From: Pseudopyrenochaeta lycopersici
Lineage: Eukaryota > Ascomycota > Dothideomycetes > Pleosporales > Pseudopyrenochaetaceae
Assembly (NCBI GenBank): GCA_003313425.1
Contig: NHZP01000018.1
Span: 682,001-746,000, forward strand
Direction of reading: 5' to 3'
DNA: 64,000 nt
Shown here: positions 45,601-56,675 of the stretch, piece by piece
How positions within the stretch are numbered: position 1 is the first letter of the stretch
How the letters are laid out: every line of letters begins with the position of its first letter
Made by a program: the position numbers and the translations under genes
The notes under the pieces: generated by a model
What the model saw: the letters and a program-made list of their open reading frames with translations, nothing else
Databases searched by the model: none
What the model was told of the DNA's origin: nothing

Positions 45601-46451
45601 CTTTATATTTGACATGATCGCGCGATTGTACTAGCGTGTCGACTCAAAAGTCCGGCCATTGGGTCGCATTCATTTGCGCTGCCGCACACCTTGAAGCGCT
45701 GGGATCGTTGGGCGTCGTCGCCACATCATGTCGGCTTGCGCGACGAGAGTGCTAAGACCATCTTCGGTGGCCTATCCGGTCGCAGTCCAGGAGGTTTGGC
45801 GTGAGAATATTTGAGGCTTCAAAGTTTAAAGTGTGACCCAAAATGAGAAACGCGTTGGAGTTCAAAGAACTGCCCCTCTATGCGCAACTGTTGATTGGGG
45901 GCCGGGCGTTGAGGAGCTGTGGCTGTGGCGTGTGGTGAGGGTTCGGTACTGGAGGAAGAAGCACCCAGTGTGCACGGGCGGCAAATTACCGGGCAAAATG
46001 TCCGCCGTATCGTCATTCGCATCAGGTATCTCAATTTCCTTCACCTTAAGTAGTCCAGAAGGCGAATAATCTGCCCGGAAGGCAGTGTACCGGACGACAT
46101 GTCTTGAAGGGCTTTGGGCAAGGCAGTTTTTTTGCGCTACGTGATTGGTTTTGCAACGGTGCTACCTCGCAGGATTGAGCTGCCTGGAACACTCGGAGTC
46201 GGCGTCACAGCAGGTTTTAGGTACGAGCCACAGAGAGCTTCGACCCCAGAGCTGTAAACAAGGATAGTCGCCTACGGTATTAGCTCGTGCGTCAAGCTAG
46301 CGGTTAGAGACAGTCGACCATTGAGATGGCACGGAGTCGCAGCGACAGGTCTTATGTTTGAGATTCAGTCGATCAACTTTAGCAGCGCCGCTTCCGTCCT
46401 TCCGGACCTTTCTTGTTGACCACCATTGTTCGTTTTGCACCCATCTTCCTC
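42660..46451. other. 3.8-kb gene-free stretch
   Basis: The longest stretch without a supported gene. Frames are short (under 120 codons), often lack ATG, and none resembles a protein family. No terminal repeats, transposase remnants or strong C-to-T (RIP-like) bias were evident by eye. An imperfect inverted repeat lies at 43413-43463. Could be a decayed element, a regulatory desert or hold non-coding RNA. Confidence 0.5.
43413..43463. repeat. Imperfect inverted repeat (hairpin candidate)
   Basis: The left arm ACGCATTGCACACGGCA and the right arm, read in reverse complement as ACGCACATTGCACGGCA, pair with one small shifted bulge around a 17-base spacer. It lies within the gene-free stretch. 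Confidence 0.5.
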
Positions 46452-48383
46452 ATGGCCTTCTGGGATACTGTGCTGAATTCTGCGGCCGATGCATTACCAT
46501 ACGGAAGACGCCTGATACCTACAATTATCGACAACAACGCGAAAACCCAGCCCGATCGTGCTTGTTTCTCAATCCCACGCTCTGAAGTTTTGCAGCATGG
46601 ATTTCGAGATATCAGCTGGCGAACAGTAAGATACACATTGCACACGCATACACGTCGTCCATCAGCATGCTCATTGTTACAGTATGCCAATGCGATCAAC
46701 AGGACTGCTCACTTTATTGAGAAAGAGATCGGTCGAAGTGCATCGTTCGAAACGGTGTTGTATCTAGGCTTCCCGGATTTACGTTCTTTCATCGTTCTAA
46801 TAGCATTGTACGTTTTTCGACCTTTTCAAAAGTCATGATTGCGGTAGTAAAGAGCTACTGCTGACAGTAACAACGTAGAATTAAAACTGGTCACAAGGTA
46901 TGGCTGCCTTTCGCGATTATATCGTATTATCACTTCGAAGTTATTAAACAGAATTAAAAGGCCCTTTACAGCTCGTACCACAACAGCCTAGCTGCACACA
47001 CCGAATTGATTAGACAGACAGACTGTACTATTCTCCTTCATACAGCAGGATTTCCGGTCTCTGGCATCTTGGAGAAGAATCGCATGGAAGCCGTTTGTTT
47101 GCCCGAACTGGAATGTCTGCTGAATGAAACGCCTTGCGACCCATATCCATTCATCAAGACATTTGACGAGGCCAAACACAACCCGTGTTTTGTCGTACAT
47201 ACCTCTGGGTCTACTGGTATGCCAAAACCTGTCGTATGGACGCATTGGTCGATGAGCACAACAGACAACCACCACAAAATTCCAGCTCTCAATGGCCGTC
47301 CTGCGTTATGGGGATCAGTTCTTGATGTCAGAAAGCGGAACTACTGTGGCTGGCCACTGTTCAATGGCTCAGGCCTTGGTGTTGGTATCATGGAAACATG
47401 CTTTAATAACACGACGGTAGTGGCGGGACCGCCTTACCCAGCGACAGCAGACATTTTTAATGACATGATCGAGTACGGCGATATCGATGCTGCGAGCGGC
47501 TTGCCATCAACACTGGAAGAGATCGCGAGAAGGCCCGATATTTTGGCGAAGTTGAATAGGTTAAAGTTTATTGCCTATGTTGGAGGTATATAGGCGAGCC
47601 CCTCTAGACTGAATCGTGTGCTGACGTCCTATAGGCTCAGTCTCGCCGGAGGCAGGAGACGCGATTTCTCAACACACAACTTTATATACCCTGATGGGAA
47701 GCACTGAGACTAACACTATTGTTCAGCACCAAACAGACCGGGAAGACTGGTCGTACATTTGTATCAATCCCAACTTTAATGGAATCGAAATGCGACCAAT
47801 AGCTGACCTTTTTGAGCTTGTCTACGTTAGAAATCCAGCGTACGCGGACTATCAGGGTGTTTTCAAGGCATTTCCCCATCTCAAGGAATTCTCCATGCAA
47901 GACCTTTATTCCCCCCACCCAAGCAAACCCCATCACTGGAAACATATAGGCCGCAAAGATGATATCATTGTGCTCAGAAATGGGTGGAAATTCAGTCCAA
48001 TGGTCCACGAGCAAATGATCGCATTGCACCCCGCGGTACAGAATGCTATTGTTGTCGGGACCGGCAGAGACAAGGCCGCAGTCATCATCGAACTGCGCCC
48101 AGAATACTATACTGAGAATGCGTTGGAACTAAAGAATCTCTTAGATTCCATTTGGCCTCAGGTTATCCGGGCTAACAATCTGGTGGAGACGTATAGTCAA
48201 CTTGAACGCCGATATACCATCTTTGCAAAGAAGGACAAGCCTTTTGGGACCGGCTTGAAGGGTGTTGTGAAGAGGAAAGATACTGTCCGCCTTTACGAAA
48301 CAGAAATTGACGAGTTGTATGCATCGATTGTAAGCGGAGGATTGAAGGGGCTCTTTCGAACCGAGAGCCTGTCGCCTGGATGA
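46452..48383 (+). CDS. Stand-alone adenylating enzyme (AMP-binding, NRPS-like A domain)
   Basis: Exons 46452-46625, 46683-46807, 46879-46897 (19 nt), 46961-47585 and 47635-48383 give 563 aa. The ANL-superfamily domain has core A3 VVHTSGSTGMPKPVVWTH (about 184-201), YVGGSVSPEA and LMGSTETN (A5-like), then the lid with GRKDDIIVLRNGWKFSP, and an end resembling the A domain of fungal NRPS-like reductases (VKRKDTVRLYETEIDELYA). No carrier, reductase or thioesterase domain follows, so it may activate an acid as acyl-AMP or acyl-CoA on its own, or be a remnant. The 19-nt exon encodes IKTGHK; its downstream acceptor is an unusual AAAAG at 46956-46960, chosen because it alone keeps frame into ALYSSYHNSLAAH. 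Intron 1 (57 bp) is in frame and stop-free. Confidence 0.8.
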
Positions 48384-49021
48384 GCGGATTAGAGGGCCGT
48401 CTGCCAACATCACTCAGCTTACATCGTACCAGTCTTAGCCCTGCTCGAACACAAAACTGGGACCGGACGATCGACCGCCCGTCGAAGGCTCTGTGCCTTG
48501 CGCGCCAAGCCGCGTTCGTCGTTTTAGCATTCGATGCTTTACACCGCTGAACAAATGGTCTCGCGTATTCGGTGTGTCGCTTCTTCGTCTAATTGGATAA
48601 ATCGCGCACCAAACCCTTTACGGTCATGCGGCTTTGAAATCCGACCCCACTTTCCGCTCACCTGTACCACCTTCGGAGTGTCTATTTGCCCATTCCGCGT
48701 ATTACCACGTATTACAGGCAGGTAAATCGGATGAACTGGCGTTTGGAGTACTGTAGGCATCAAAGCCATCTCGAATTTTGGTGTCCTGGGAGGGACCACG
48801 TGAATGGATTGATTTCTTTTTGTCATCATTTCAGCTGTGCAGAGGCTAAACGTTTAGAAGGAAGCATAAATACAAACTGCCTACCCACCTTTCTAGTGCC
48901 ATTCCAGCGCACCAATCCTCCGAGGACATACCGTGCAAAACCGCGTTAAATCCATTGAAAACATTACTCTATCTGTTCCACGCTTCTCATAGCCATTTCC
49001 TACCTCCCATACGCAAGCACA
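48384..49021. other. Intergenic region
   Basis: 638 bp between tandem genes. No coding signal; the last 60 bp are a pyrimidine-rich leader of the DUF1993 gene. Confidence 0.45.
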
Positions 49022-49618
49022 ATGGCCACCCTCACCTTCCACCACATTGCTGTGACTCCTTTGATCACCGGCCTCAGAAATGCACACGCTTTTATCACCA
49101 AGGGCTACGAGCATGCTCAAACCCAAAACATCGACCCCAACGAATTTCTTACTGCCCGTCTACACCCCGACATGATGGACTTCACCTCCCAAGTCTATCG
49201 CTTCACCGACTCGGCAAAATTCGTTCCTAATCGCGTGAACCCGACAGTCGAGGGTATTACTCTGCCAGATGAGGAGAAGACATTCCCAGAGTTGCTCGCA
49301 AGGATCGACACAACCATCAAGTATCTCGAAGGTATTCAGGCAAGCAGCTTTGACGGCCGAGAGGGCGCAGAGGTGCCGATGAAGTTTGGCCCGACCGAGG
49401 TGAAGTTCACTGCGTTGCAATATGTCATGCAGTTCGCGCACCCTAACTTCTGGTAAGTCATATATTGGCTCCACAATGAGGGGGATGCTGACTGTAGTAG
49501 GTTCCATGTAACGACTGCGTATGGCATTTTGAGGTCCAAGGGTGTTGACGTTGGCAAATTCGATTTCTTGAACGGCGCAAAGCTTATCCAGTTGACTCCT
49601 ATTGCGAAGCCTGAGTAG
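49022..49618 (+). CDS. DUF1993 family protein
   Basis: Exons 49022-49452 and 49501-49618 (intron 49453-49500, GTAAGT...GTAGTAG) give 182 aa. The family is a small all-helical DinB-like fold of unknown activity, common in fungi and bacteria. Family features are the N-terminal LTFHHIAVTPLITGLRN with AHAFITKGYEHA, the segment FLTARLHPDMMDFTSQVYR, an FPELLARIDTTIKYLE helix, and the C-terminal NFWFHVTTAYGILRSKGVDVGKFDF where a conserved His often sits in a metal-like position. The intron falls inside NFW|FHV and its removal restores the motif. Cytosolic; length normal. No link to neighbours. Confidence 0.88.
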
Positions 49619-49797
49619 GTGGCCGGCTACAAGGTTTATGTCGCTTGAAGCGTATACCAAAATTAACTTCATTTCCGCGCAGCAGCGACGTTAGAAAGAA
49701 TGGGTATCATTATGACTTATATCTAGACCATCGCATGAACTCCCTATATATGTGATGCTGTTGCTCTAGTAGGTCTTTGTATGCGTTCTCTGCTCGC

Positions 49798-51156
49798 TTA
49801 TTCTACAGTAATTGCGGCAACAAGTGCATCCATGGCACTCGAATGTGTGCTCGCATTTGCGGGACGCACAAACGGGCCCGCCCAATTGACACTAAATGTA
49901 TTTCCCGTGGCCTCATCCCTGTTGTTCAGCCAAATGCTATCGGCGTTCGCTTCAATGGTTTTGATGTATTCATCGTCGGGAGCAGCCTTGTGTAGTATCT
50001 GCAAGTTGCGCATGAAGATGCCTTTGAACTGTGTACCGTCTGCGCCACAACCAGGCTCGCAGATATCGTGAATGACGCCGTTGGCGTCGGAGAGTTCGAT
50101 GATGGCTGCTTTGGCAATGCGGGATGCGAGCTCGAGGTATGTCTTATTCGGGCTCGCGTTGTTCAGTTCGACAAGCCCCCCAAGAATCACGCCCTGGTTA
50201 TACGACCATGTCGTTTGTCCATTGTTGGCACAGCTTTCTGTTAAGCCGTCATTGATGGTGCCGCGCTCATTGATCATCCCGCTCTCTAGAAACCAGGTAA
50301 GTGTGCGTTCCGCCCACTCCACGTACACTTTCTTCCGCTCCGCATTTACGCGATTTGCGAGATGTGCTGCTGTGGATAGGAAGAGTTCATTGGCGATGGC
50401 GTTCATGTACTCTCTCTCCCAACTCCAGAATATGCCACCGTTGCCGCAACGTGTTGGCCAGGCTTTTGTGACGGCGGCGAAAATACCTTCTGCGAGAGTG
50501 AGGTACTGCGAATTGTTGGTAACGTCGTAAGCGTTGACCCAGCCTAGTGCCCACCAGAGGTCATCGTCGTAAAATCCGTCTAGCCACTCCGCGGGATTTG
50601 GTGTTGCTGTAAGTGTTACTTGGCTGCCGTCTTTGGAGGAGGCGAATATTGGCAGAGTCGTGACATCGACGTACGAGCCCTTTGATTTGCGCCAGTTCAA
50701 GGGAAATGTGGTGTGCGGTTCATACGTTGATAAATCCAGGGTTTTCATGTATCCTGTCCCTGTCTCATTGTACAGGGTGAATGTCTGGTTCCCAACACCT
50801 GTGCCCTTTCTCGACAACGCTTGATTTTCGATACCTGGCTGTGGATTGCTACTTGGTGCTTGCATTACTGTGTTTGCAAAGACTCTGACTGCCAGGCTCT
50901 GCAAAGGTTTGTTGTCTGGTTCGGCCTTTGCAAAGTCCCCGAGCATCGTTACGATATTCGCGCTATTCCACCATCCTGTCGTGTCCCAGAGTCCGGTGCC
51001 GGTGTTGTACCATATCTGCAGTGTTGAAAGGGCGTACTCGGCACGCTTTTTTGGGTCGGATATCTTCTCGTATAAACTGTTGTTTTGGGCGTTAGATGTC
51101 GGCAAGGTGATGACGAGAAGAGAAAGAAGGGAGTGTAAGTTATTTGCTAGCAACAT
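49798..51156 (-). CDS. Secreted GH76 alpha-1,6-mannanase-like hydrolase
   Basis: Single-exon 452-aa protein. The signal peptide covers MLLANNLHSLLSLLVITLP (cleavage near SNA-Q). The (alpha/alpha)6 barrel of GH76 is recognised from ALSTLQIWYNTGTGLWD, WWNSANIVTMLGD, the catalytic Asp pair in DGFYDDDLWWALGW, GGIFWSWEREYMNAIANELF, TTWSYNQGVILGGLVEL and the QFKGIFMRNLQIL block. These enzymes cleave alpha-1,6-mannan; fungal members (Dcw1/Dfg5 relatives) crosslink GPI mannoproteins to the wall or degrade yeast mannan. There is no clear C-terminal GPI anchor signal (ends AMDALVAAITVE), so a freely secreted enzyme is more likely. Several N-glycosylation sites. Confidence 0.9.
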   Translation of the reverse strand: MLLANNLHSLLSLLVITLPTSNAQNNSLYEKISDPKKRAEYALSTLQIWYNTGTGLWDTTGWWNSANIVTMLGDFAKAEPDNKPLQSLAVRVFANTVMQAPSSNPQPGIENQALSRKGTGVGNQTFTLYNETGTGYMKTLDLSTYEPHTTFPLNWRKSKGSYVDVTTLPIFASSKDGSQVTLTATPNPAEWLDGFYDDDLWWALGWVNAYDVTNNSQYLTLAEGIFAAVTKAWPTRCGNGGIFWSWEREYMNAIANELFLSTAAHLANRVNAERKKVYVEWAERTLTWFLESGMINERGTINDGLTESCANNGQTTWSYNQGVILGGLVELNNASPNKTYLELASRIAKAAIIELSDANGVIHDICEPGCGADGTQFKGIFMRNLQILHKAAPDDEYIKTIEANADSIWLNNRDEATGNTFSVNWAGPFVRPANASTHSSAMDALVAAITVE

Positions 51157-52331
51157 TATGCAGTGGATGTTAATGGAACAGCAGTGCTTATTATTAACAT
51201 GGGATGGATTCGAAGTGAAGAATATGCAACTCCAGATACACGCTCAAATGAATAAAAGTTCAAAAGATCAAAGCCATCCTGCGGCATTCTTAGAGATTTA
51301 GCTGCTTCACCGCACTCGCCATGATGGAAACACATCAGCCTTCGAACCTGCCCAAGATCCATTCATTTAGACAGACACGCCTGGAATACCACAAGGCGAC
51401 GACATGCGATTCCAAATGCAGTAAGAAGTGGATATAGGAGAACGAGCATGGTCTTACCTAGGTGCTAAATATAGCGGTATCTGATCTCCGACGTGGTAGC
51501 GTTTCAGACTGGTCCGCTCGACCTCGCTGATAGGCAGCGGAGAATAGGAGAATGGCGACTGTTCAGCAAGCGCAGAATGACGCGCATGTGCGTGCGGGAC
51601 GATTGCGATGATTTGTAACAGAGTGATGCGCATTGCGTCCGTGGAACAGCAGCTGGCATGTAGGGCTTGAAAATTGTGGAACGCGGTTTTAAAATACTGC
51701 GATTATGCTCGAGCTAAAGAAAACTCCATTGCAGGATGTATTTTGTGTGCTCCAACAGTAAACTTTCTATTCTCCTTATAAAGTGTCCAATGCATTGTTT
51801 TGGAGTATCTACAACGTGAGACCACCATTGCCCCTCCGCCAAGGCCTCGGATAGATGCACGCAAACCGCCAGACCTGACAAGTAGTGGCGAGGTCTTATT
51901 CGTCCCATAATGTTTTCCTCTTTCCCCTTTCGCAATGCTCACTTGCAGAGGTGTTGGTTTCAACATGTCTGTCAAAGCATAAAACGTTCAAAGCGGACGC
52001 AAACGGGACTTTAACCAGCGTACACGGCTCCTGACGTCGTGCCGACAGCATCGGATTCGGAACAGAGCCCCATAACTTGGCGATACGTTTTGTGGGATGA
52101 TTGTTAGAATGCTGACCATGGATATCCCATGGCTGCGATTCATATGCGCAAGCGAGCGACAGCAGATCCGATGTCCTGGTAGAAGTTGCGTTTAGGCGTT
52201 TATCACTGTGCCGCGTCACACAAACCCAGTCTTTCGGTAAACTAATAAGTAGATCCTTGAACAGCAAGGCAACTCTCGTACACCTTGACAATATTGCTTT
52301 CAGTGGTAGCAAGTCTCTCTGCTCATCTGTT
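51157..52331. other. 1.2-kb intergenic region
   Basis: Between the GH76 start and the Zn2Cys6 stop, both on the minus strand. Frames at 51896-52357 lack support. Nothing repetitive seen. Confidence 0.4.
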
Positions 52332-54032
52332 TCAGGCGATAAGGATCTCGTTTGCAAGATCTTTTACCTCTTCCACCCAGCAATTATCCGCACCTTCGCC
52401 GGCCTCATCTTTGAACTTCCAAATCGCTTCTAGAACTCGCTTGGAGGTATGCAGATAGCCCCAAAACATAAGGCTGTATAGATCATCCAATGTATTCATG
52501 ATCCACTCCCGCTGTCCAGGGTCCTCAGACTCAGCGCCAGCAAGAAACAAGGGCCAACATATGGACTTGAAAAGCGCATCTCCAGGCTTAAGATAGGAGA
52601 TGTGGTGGACGACGTCATCGGCAAGAGCTGTTAAGCTGACGAGGGCAGTGCCACTTGCTGGATCGAGGAGTGGGTTCGTGGAAGGGAGGACACGAGCGAG
52701 GTAGATGCAAACAGCGGAGCGATGAGCGGCGGCTATGCGTATGCGCTGTTCGATGTCTTCGAAGGGAGATGCGGGCTCGAAATCGCAAGACCATGCGACA
52801 GGCTCAAAGTCGAGTGCGCGTTTTAACAAGTTGCCCACTTGCTCTTGGATATTCTTGTGAGTAGTGGGACTGCAAGGCATGTCGGCTGAGTCAGGCAGCG
52901 CGAAAGATTCCAACATGATGCGCAATAAAGGACCAGGACAGGAAAGATAGTTATTCGTCTCGGCGTAGCGTAGAATCGGCTCCAGCTCAATGGTATCCGG
53001 GATCATACTAGGGAGCGTAGTGAAGGTAAATGTTGAGCCGAGAATGTAGAAGACTAAGAAGTCAGATAGAATGGTCTGGCGTAATCTGCTCATTGGACGC
53101 TGCAAGTATGGTGGCTGACCCAGGAGCTTGAAGAGTTTCAGAGCACCGTCCATGTGGACTTTCCACTTGTCTCTACCCGACTCAACAAGGGCATAGTTGA
53201 CGAACATCAAGATTGTCACCAGGATTAGGTCGATGTTGGACTCGTTGACTGAAGCAACATTTTGCGCGAGCAATGATAGAGCTTGCTGCTTCGCTACGAG
53301 CGCATCCCGGTACGACGACTTCAACGGTCCTCCGAACCGGCTCACGGCTTGATAGTATGCCGTGACGGTTGGACTTTGTTGTCCCTGATAAGCCGACTGA
53401 CCCATTGGATTGCGCGAGATGTTGAATACGTGGAATGCCGAGTTTGCAATAATGACATGGAGCAACAGAGGGTATGCAGACGTCGCGGGGATCAGATCTC
53501 GAATGGGATTCTGTCCAGGCATGTCGTATACCACCATAACTTCGCATAGCTGTGTAGCAAAATGGTACAGGTAGTAGCGTGAGTTTCGATCAAGATCATT
53601 GACCAGCGGGTCGACCAAGGGCCTGTGAACGGTCATGGCGACTTCTTCCTCATCCTGCCTCGGCACGACTTCCACCTCATCTGAGGATTCCGTGGATTCC
53701 GTAGACGTGTCCTGGGCATTGGTTTCCGGCAGTTGTTGTTGCGACATGTTTTCATTCTCCCATACCAAGACGGGTACCTCGTGACTCTTGGCTTCCTCTT
53801 CCGTCGCACTTGCATCACGCACCACCTGTGTCCTATCCTCGTACCCCCTCCCCATCATCTTCCCGCGACTGGCCACGCCCCGATTCCACACAAACAACTT
53901 GCCATAGCCCAGGCATTCCGTTCCAGCTGACAAACATTTCTGGCAGCTTGGCATAGACCGGTCGCATCTCCATCGTCGCTTCCTGCAATTGTGGCAGGCT
54001 TTGGTCGGGAGGTTGAAAGGCAGCGAGCTCAT
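52332..54032 (-). CDS. Zn2Cys6 fungal transcription factor
   Basis: Single-exon 566-aa protein from ATG 54032. The N-terminal cluster ACHNCRKRRWRCDRSMPSCQ followed by KCLSAGTEC has the six cysteines with spacing C-x2-C-x6-C-x6-C-x2-C-x6-C, followed by CLGYGKLFVWNRG, a linker typical of the Fungal_trans_2 group. An acidic Glu/Ser-rich stretch (about 90-135) may activate transcription. The remainder is the helical regulatory domain (VDPLVNDLDRNSRYYLYHFA, PIRDLIPATSAYPLLLHVIIANSA, LILVTILMFVNYALVESG). The frame continues upstream of 54032 but without ATG. It lies head-to-head with an MFS transporter across 684 bp, an arrangement often seen when a pathway-specific factor controls its own exporter or importer; that link is inference. 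Confidence 0.92.
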   Translation of the reverse strand: MSSLPFNLPTKACHNCRKRRWRCDRSMPSCQKCLSAGTECLGYGKLFVWNRGVASRGKMMGRGYEDRTQVVRDASATEEEAKSHEVPVLVWENENMSQQQLPETNAQDTSTESTESSDEVEVVPRQDEEEVAMTVHRPLVDPLVNDLDRNSRYYLYHFATQLCEVMVVYDMPGQNPIRDLIPATSAYPLLLHVIIANSAFHVFNISRNPMGQSAYQGQQSPTVTAYYQAVSRFGGPLKSSYRDALVAKQQALSLLAQNVASVNESNIDLILVTILMFVNYALVESGRDKWKVHMDGALKLFKLLGQPPYLQRPMSRLRQTILSDFLVFYILGSTFTFTTLPSMIPDTIELEPILRYAETNNYLSCPGPLLRIMLESFALPDSADMPCSPTTHKNIQEQVGNLLKRALDFEPVAWSCDFEPASPFEDIEQRIRIAAAHRSAVCIYLARVLPSTNPLLDPASGTALVSLTALADDVVHHISYLKPGDALFKSICWPLFLAGAESEDPGQREWIMNTLDDLYSLMFWGYLHTSKRVLEAIWKFKDEAGEGADNCWVEEVKDLANEILIA

Positions 54033-54716
54033 TGGATGAGCGCCATGCGAGATGTGTCGAGAATTGACTGTAAAGGGATTTGGCGGGGTGCGCCTGGAGA
54101 TCAATTGATGTGGAGTTGGCTTTAGGTTAAGGCGGGTGTCGCTGCATGTATGACTAACGCTTCAGAGATGGTTCTGGTCGGAGGTTCGCCGCGAATTTCG
54201 TCACTGTCGTTGAATCGCGGCTCCAGCGGGCGACATCGGCCAGAGCTGCAATCTTCGGATACAGACCACCATTCACATCCTCCCATTTGCTTACAAAGAC
54301 AATGGCTTTGTCATGGCCTGCGCACATGGCTTGTTTGCGCCACCCTACGGTCTGGATTTTGGCTGGATCTTCTATGCCCAATCGAGTAGCCAAGATACAG
54401 TATTTGCAGGAGTGGACCCCATCGTGACGACCTTTAGTCCAAACGTCACTAACTAGGGCTAAGAGCGGCTTTGCCTCTACAGCTGAATTTCTCAGCAACT
54501 CAAAAAATGCCATGTCTGACCCATTTCTGCATTATTGGCGGTCGTCACGGAGTCCGGTCGCGAACATATAGAAGAAAGATGTTATGAGAACTCCAGGCCA
54601 GACCAGAGCATTCTATTAATTATTTGAGATACCCCTTTTCGTGTATTTAAACGAACAACAGGCTCTTTTTCTGAGAAGCTTGTGGATCGTTTCCTTCCAG
54701 CTCCTTCACACTTGCC
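54033..54716. promoter_or_regulatory. Divergent promoter, Zn2Cys6 factor / MFS transporter
   Basis: 684 bp between divergent starts. An AT-rich TATTTAAA at about 54643 lies 70 bp before the MFS start. A 119-codon minus-strand frame (54154-54513) starts with ATG but has no recognisable domain and I do not call it. Confidence 0.5.
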
Positions 54717-56347
54717 ATGACCGACACAAATATGGCCTCACCAAAGGCCCATTCTGCACCCAAAATGGAAGAAGAATCCCCGCCTTCAAGAGGTTCCTAC
54801 ACATCATCCGAGATCGAACGTTTAGGTCGTGAACGCCCTGAAGTCTTCACATCGATATGGATGGAGCTGGGCTTTTGCTTCGCGCTCTTAGGATCCATGT
54901 TTGTTGCAGAGTACTTTATTTCTGGCTTTAATATCCTCCTACCAGATCTTACCGAAGCGTTACACATACCATCGAACGCCCAAACATGGCCTGCGAGTGT
55001 ATTCTCGCTTGTTACTGGGGCATTCCTATTACCCTTTGGGAGACTGGCAGACATGTTCGGCGGATATCTGGTCTTCAATATTGGCCTTGCGTGGTTTCTC
55101 ATCTGGTCCATTATCGCAGGCTTCAGCCAGAATTATGTCATGCTTATTGTTTGTCGAGCACTTCAAGGTTTTGGGCCTGCAGCTTTCCTGCCCTCTGGCA
55201 TCATGTTACTGGGTAGCATTGTAAGTTCCCTTCGTATTCTGCTCTAAACGAAGACTAACACGTATTTCAGTATCGTCCAGGACCTCGCAAGAACCTCGTC
55301 TTCAGTCTATATGGTGCCTTCGCTCCAGTTGGCTTCTTCACGGGCATCTTCTTTGCCGGTGTATCAGCTCAGTTCATCACTTGGGGATGGTTCTTCTATA
55401 TCGGCTCCATCATTCTCGCCATTGTAGGAGTCGTTGCATACTTCTGCATCCCAAATCGCGAAGAGGACAGGCAAGGAAATCATATCAAAATGGACTGGTG
55501 GGGAACTGTAACCGTCATTCCAGGGCTAGTTCTCATCGTCTTCGCCCTCACTGATGGCAGCCATGCCGTCAACGGCTGGGCAACTCCCTACATTCCCATT
55601 ACTTTCGTCATCGGCTGGCTCTTCCTCGGCGCGTTCGTGTACATTGAAGGTTGGGTAGCTGAACAGCCACTTCTACCTGGCGACATGTTCTGCGTCAAAG
55701 GTATGAAGCCGCTCGCACTTGCCCTCTTCTTCCAATATGGTACATTTGGTATTTTCCTCTTCTACGCCAGTTTCTATATCGAACAGGTTGTCGGCGCAGG
55801 AGCCCTCCTTACCGCCGCCTGGTTCACACCTATGTGCGTCGGTGGTCTTATTCTTGCAACTATCGGCGGCTTGATTCTGCATCTTCTACCCGGCCGTATT
55901 CTCCTCCTCATCAGCGGCACTGCGTATATCATGTGCGCCTTACTATTTGCCATCCTCCCTGCCGAGTTCAACTACTGGGCATATATCTTCCCTTCGATGA
56001 TTTGCGCCACGCTGGGTATCGACATAACCTACAACGTTTCCAACATCTTCATTACAACATCTATGCCAAAGGCACGACAAGGCCTCGCTGGCGCATTCGT
56101 CAACTCTCTCCTCTTCCTCGGCATCGCAATATTCTTGAGCTTTGCAGACTTGGCGGTTAGCGAGACGGAGGAAAGGGGCCAGAGAGGCAGCTATAAGGTC
56201 GCCTTCTGGCTCGCGACAGCCCTGGCTAGTGCTGGTCTGATTGTTATGTTCTTGGGAGTTAATATTGGCAAGGCGAGCAGTGATTTGACTGTTGAGGAGA
56301 GGGAGGAGCTGGAACGCGAGCTGACACGGCGGGCGACGAATGAGTAG
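54717..56347 (+). CDS. Major facilitator superfamily transporter (DHA2/14-TMS drug:H+ antiporter-like)
   Basis: Exons 54717-55220 and 55271-56347 (intron 55221-55270, GTAAGT...TTCAG) give 526 aa. A hydrophilic head of about 40 residues precedes 12-14 membrane helices. Motifs: GFNILLPDLTEALHIP between TM1 and TM2, the MFS loop GRLADMFGG, RALQGFGPAAFLPSGIMLLG (antiporter motif C-like region), and a central loop (NREEDRQGNHIKMDWWG) between the two halves. The layout fits the DHA2-type family that includes yeast aminotriazole- and ammonium-linked members. Probably plasma membrane. Regulation by the adjacent divergent Zn2Cys6 factor is plausible. Substrate unknown. Confidence 0.92.
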
Positions 56348-56675
56348 ATTTGCATTACTAGAGAAAGGGGAGGGTAATATTTGCATGGATCGCGCTTGAA
56401 TGATCTAGATGGCGTTTAGAGGTTATATAGAGAGATGATACCCAGAGCATAATTTCACATTTTAAACATACCTCAACAGACTTCATCAGCCCAGCGCAAC
56501 GTTTCGGTTTTCTAGAGTCAAAACGCAGTACCAAAATTTCTCATGATTGTCCTCCTAAGAACACCTTTCCGTACTCAAACTTGCAGTCTTATTCTCAATC
56601 GCCAATTGAAGTGACCATCCACACTGCAAACATTACTGCTGTTCTCCATCCTCACCACGTGTCGTATGGAACCCT
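56348..56675. other. Convergent 3' intergenic region
   Basis: 328 bp between converging stops. No coding signal. Confidence 0.45.

Noticed and set aside
54154..54513. 119-codon minus-strand ORF with ATG in the factor/MFS promoter
   Set aside because: No recognised domain and no splice partner. It could be a small unknown gene, but I have no positive evidence.
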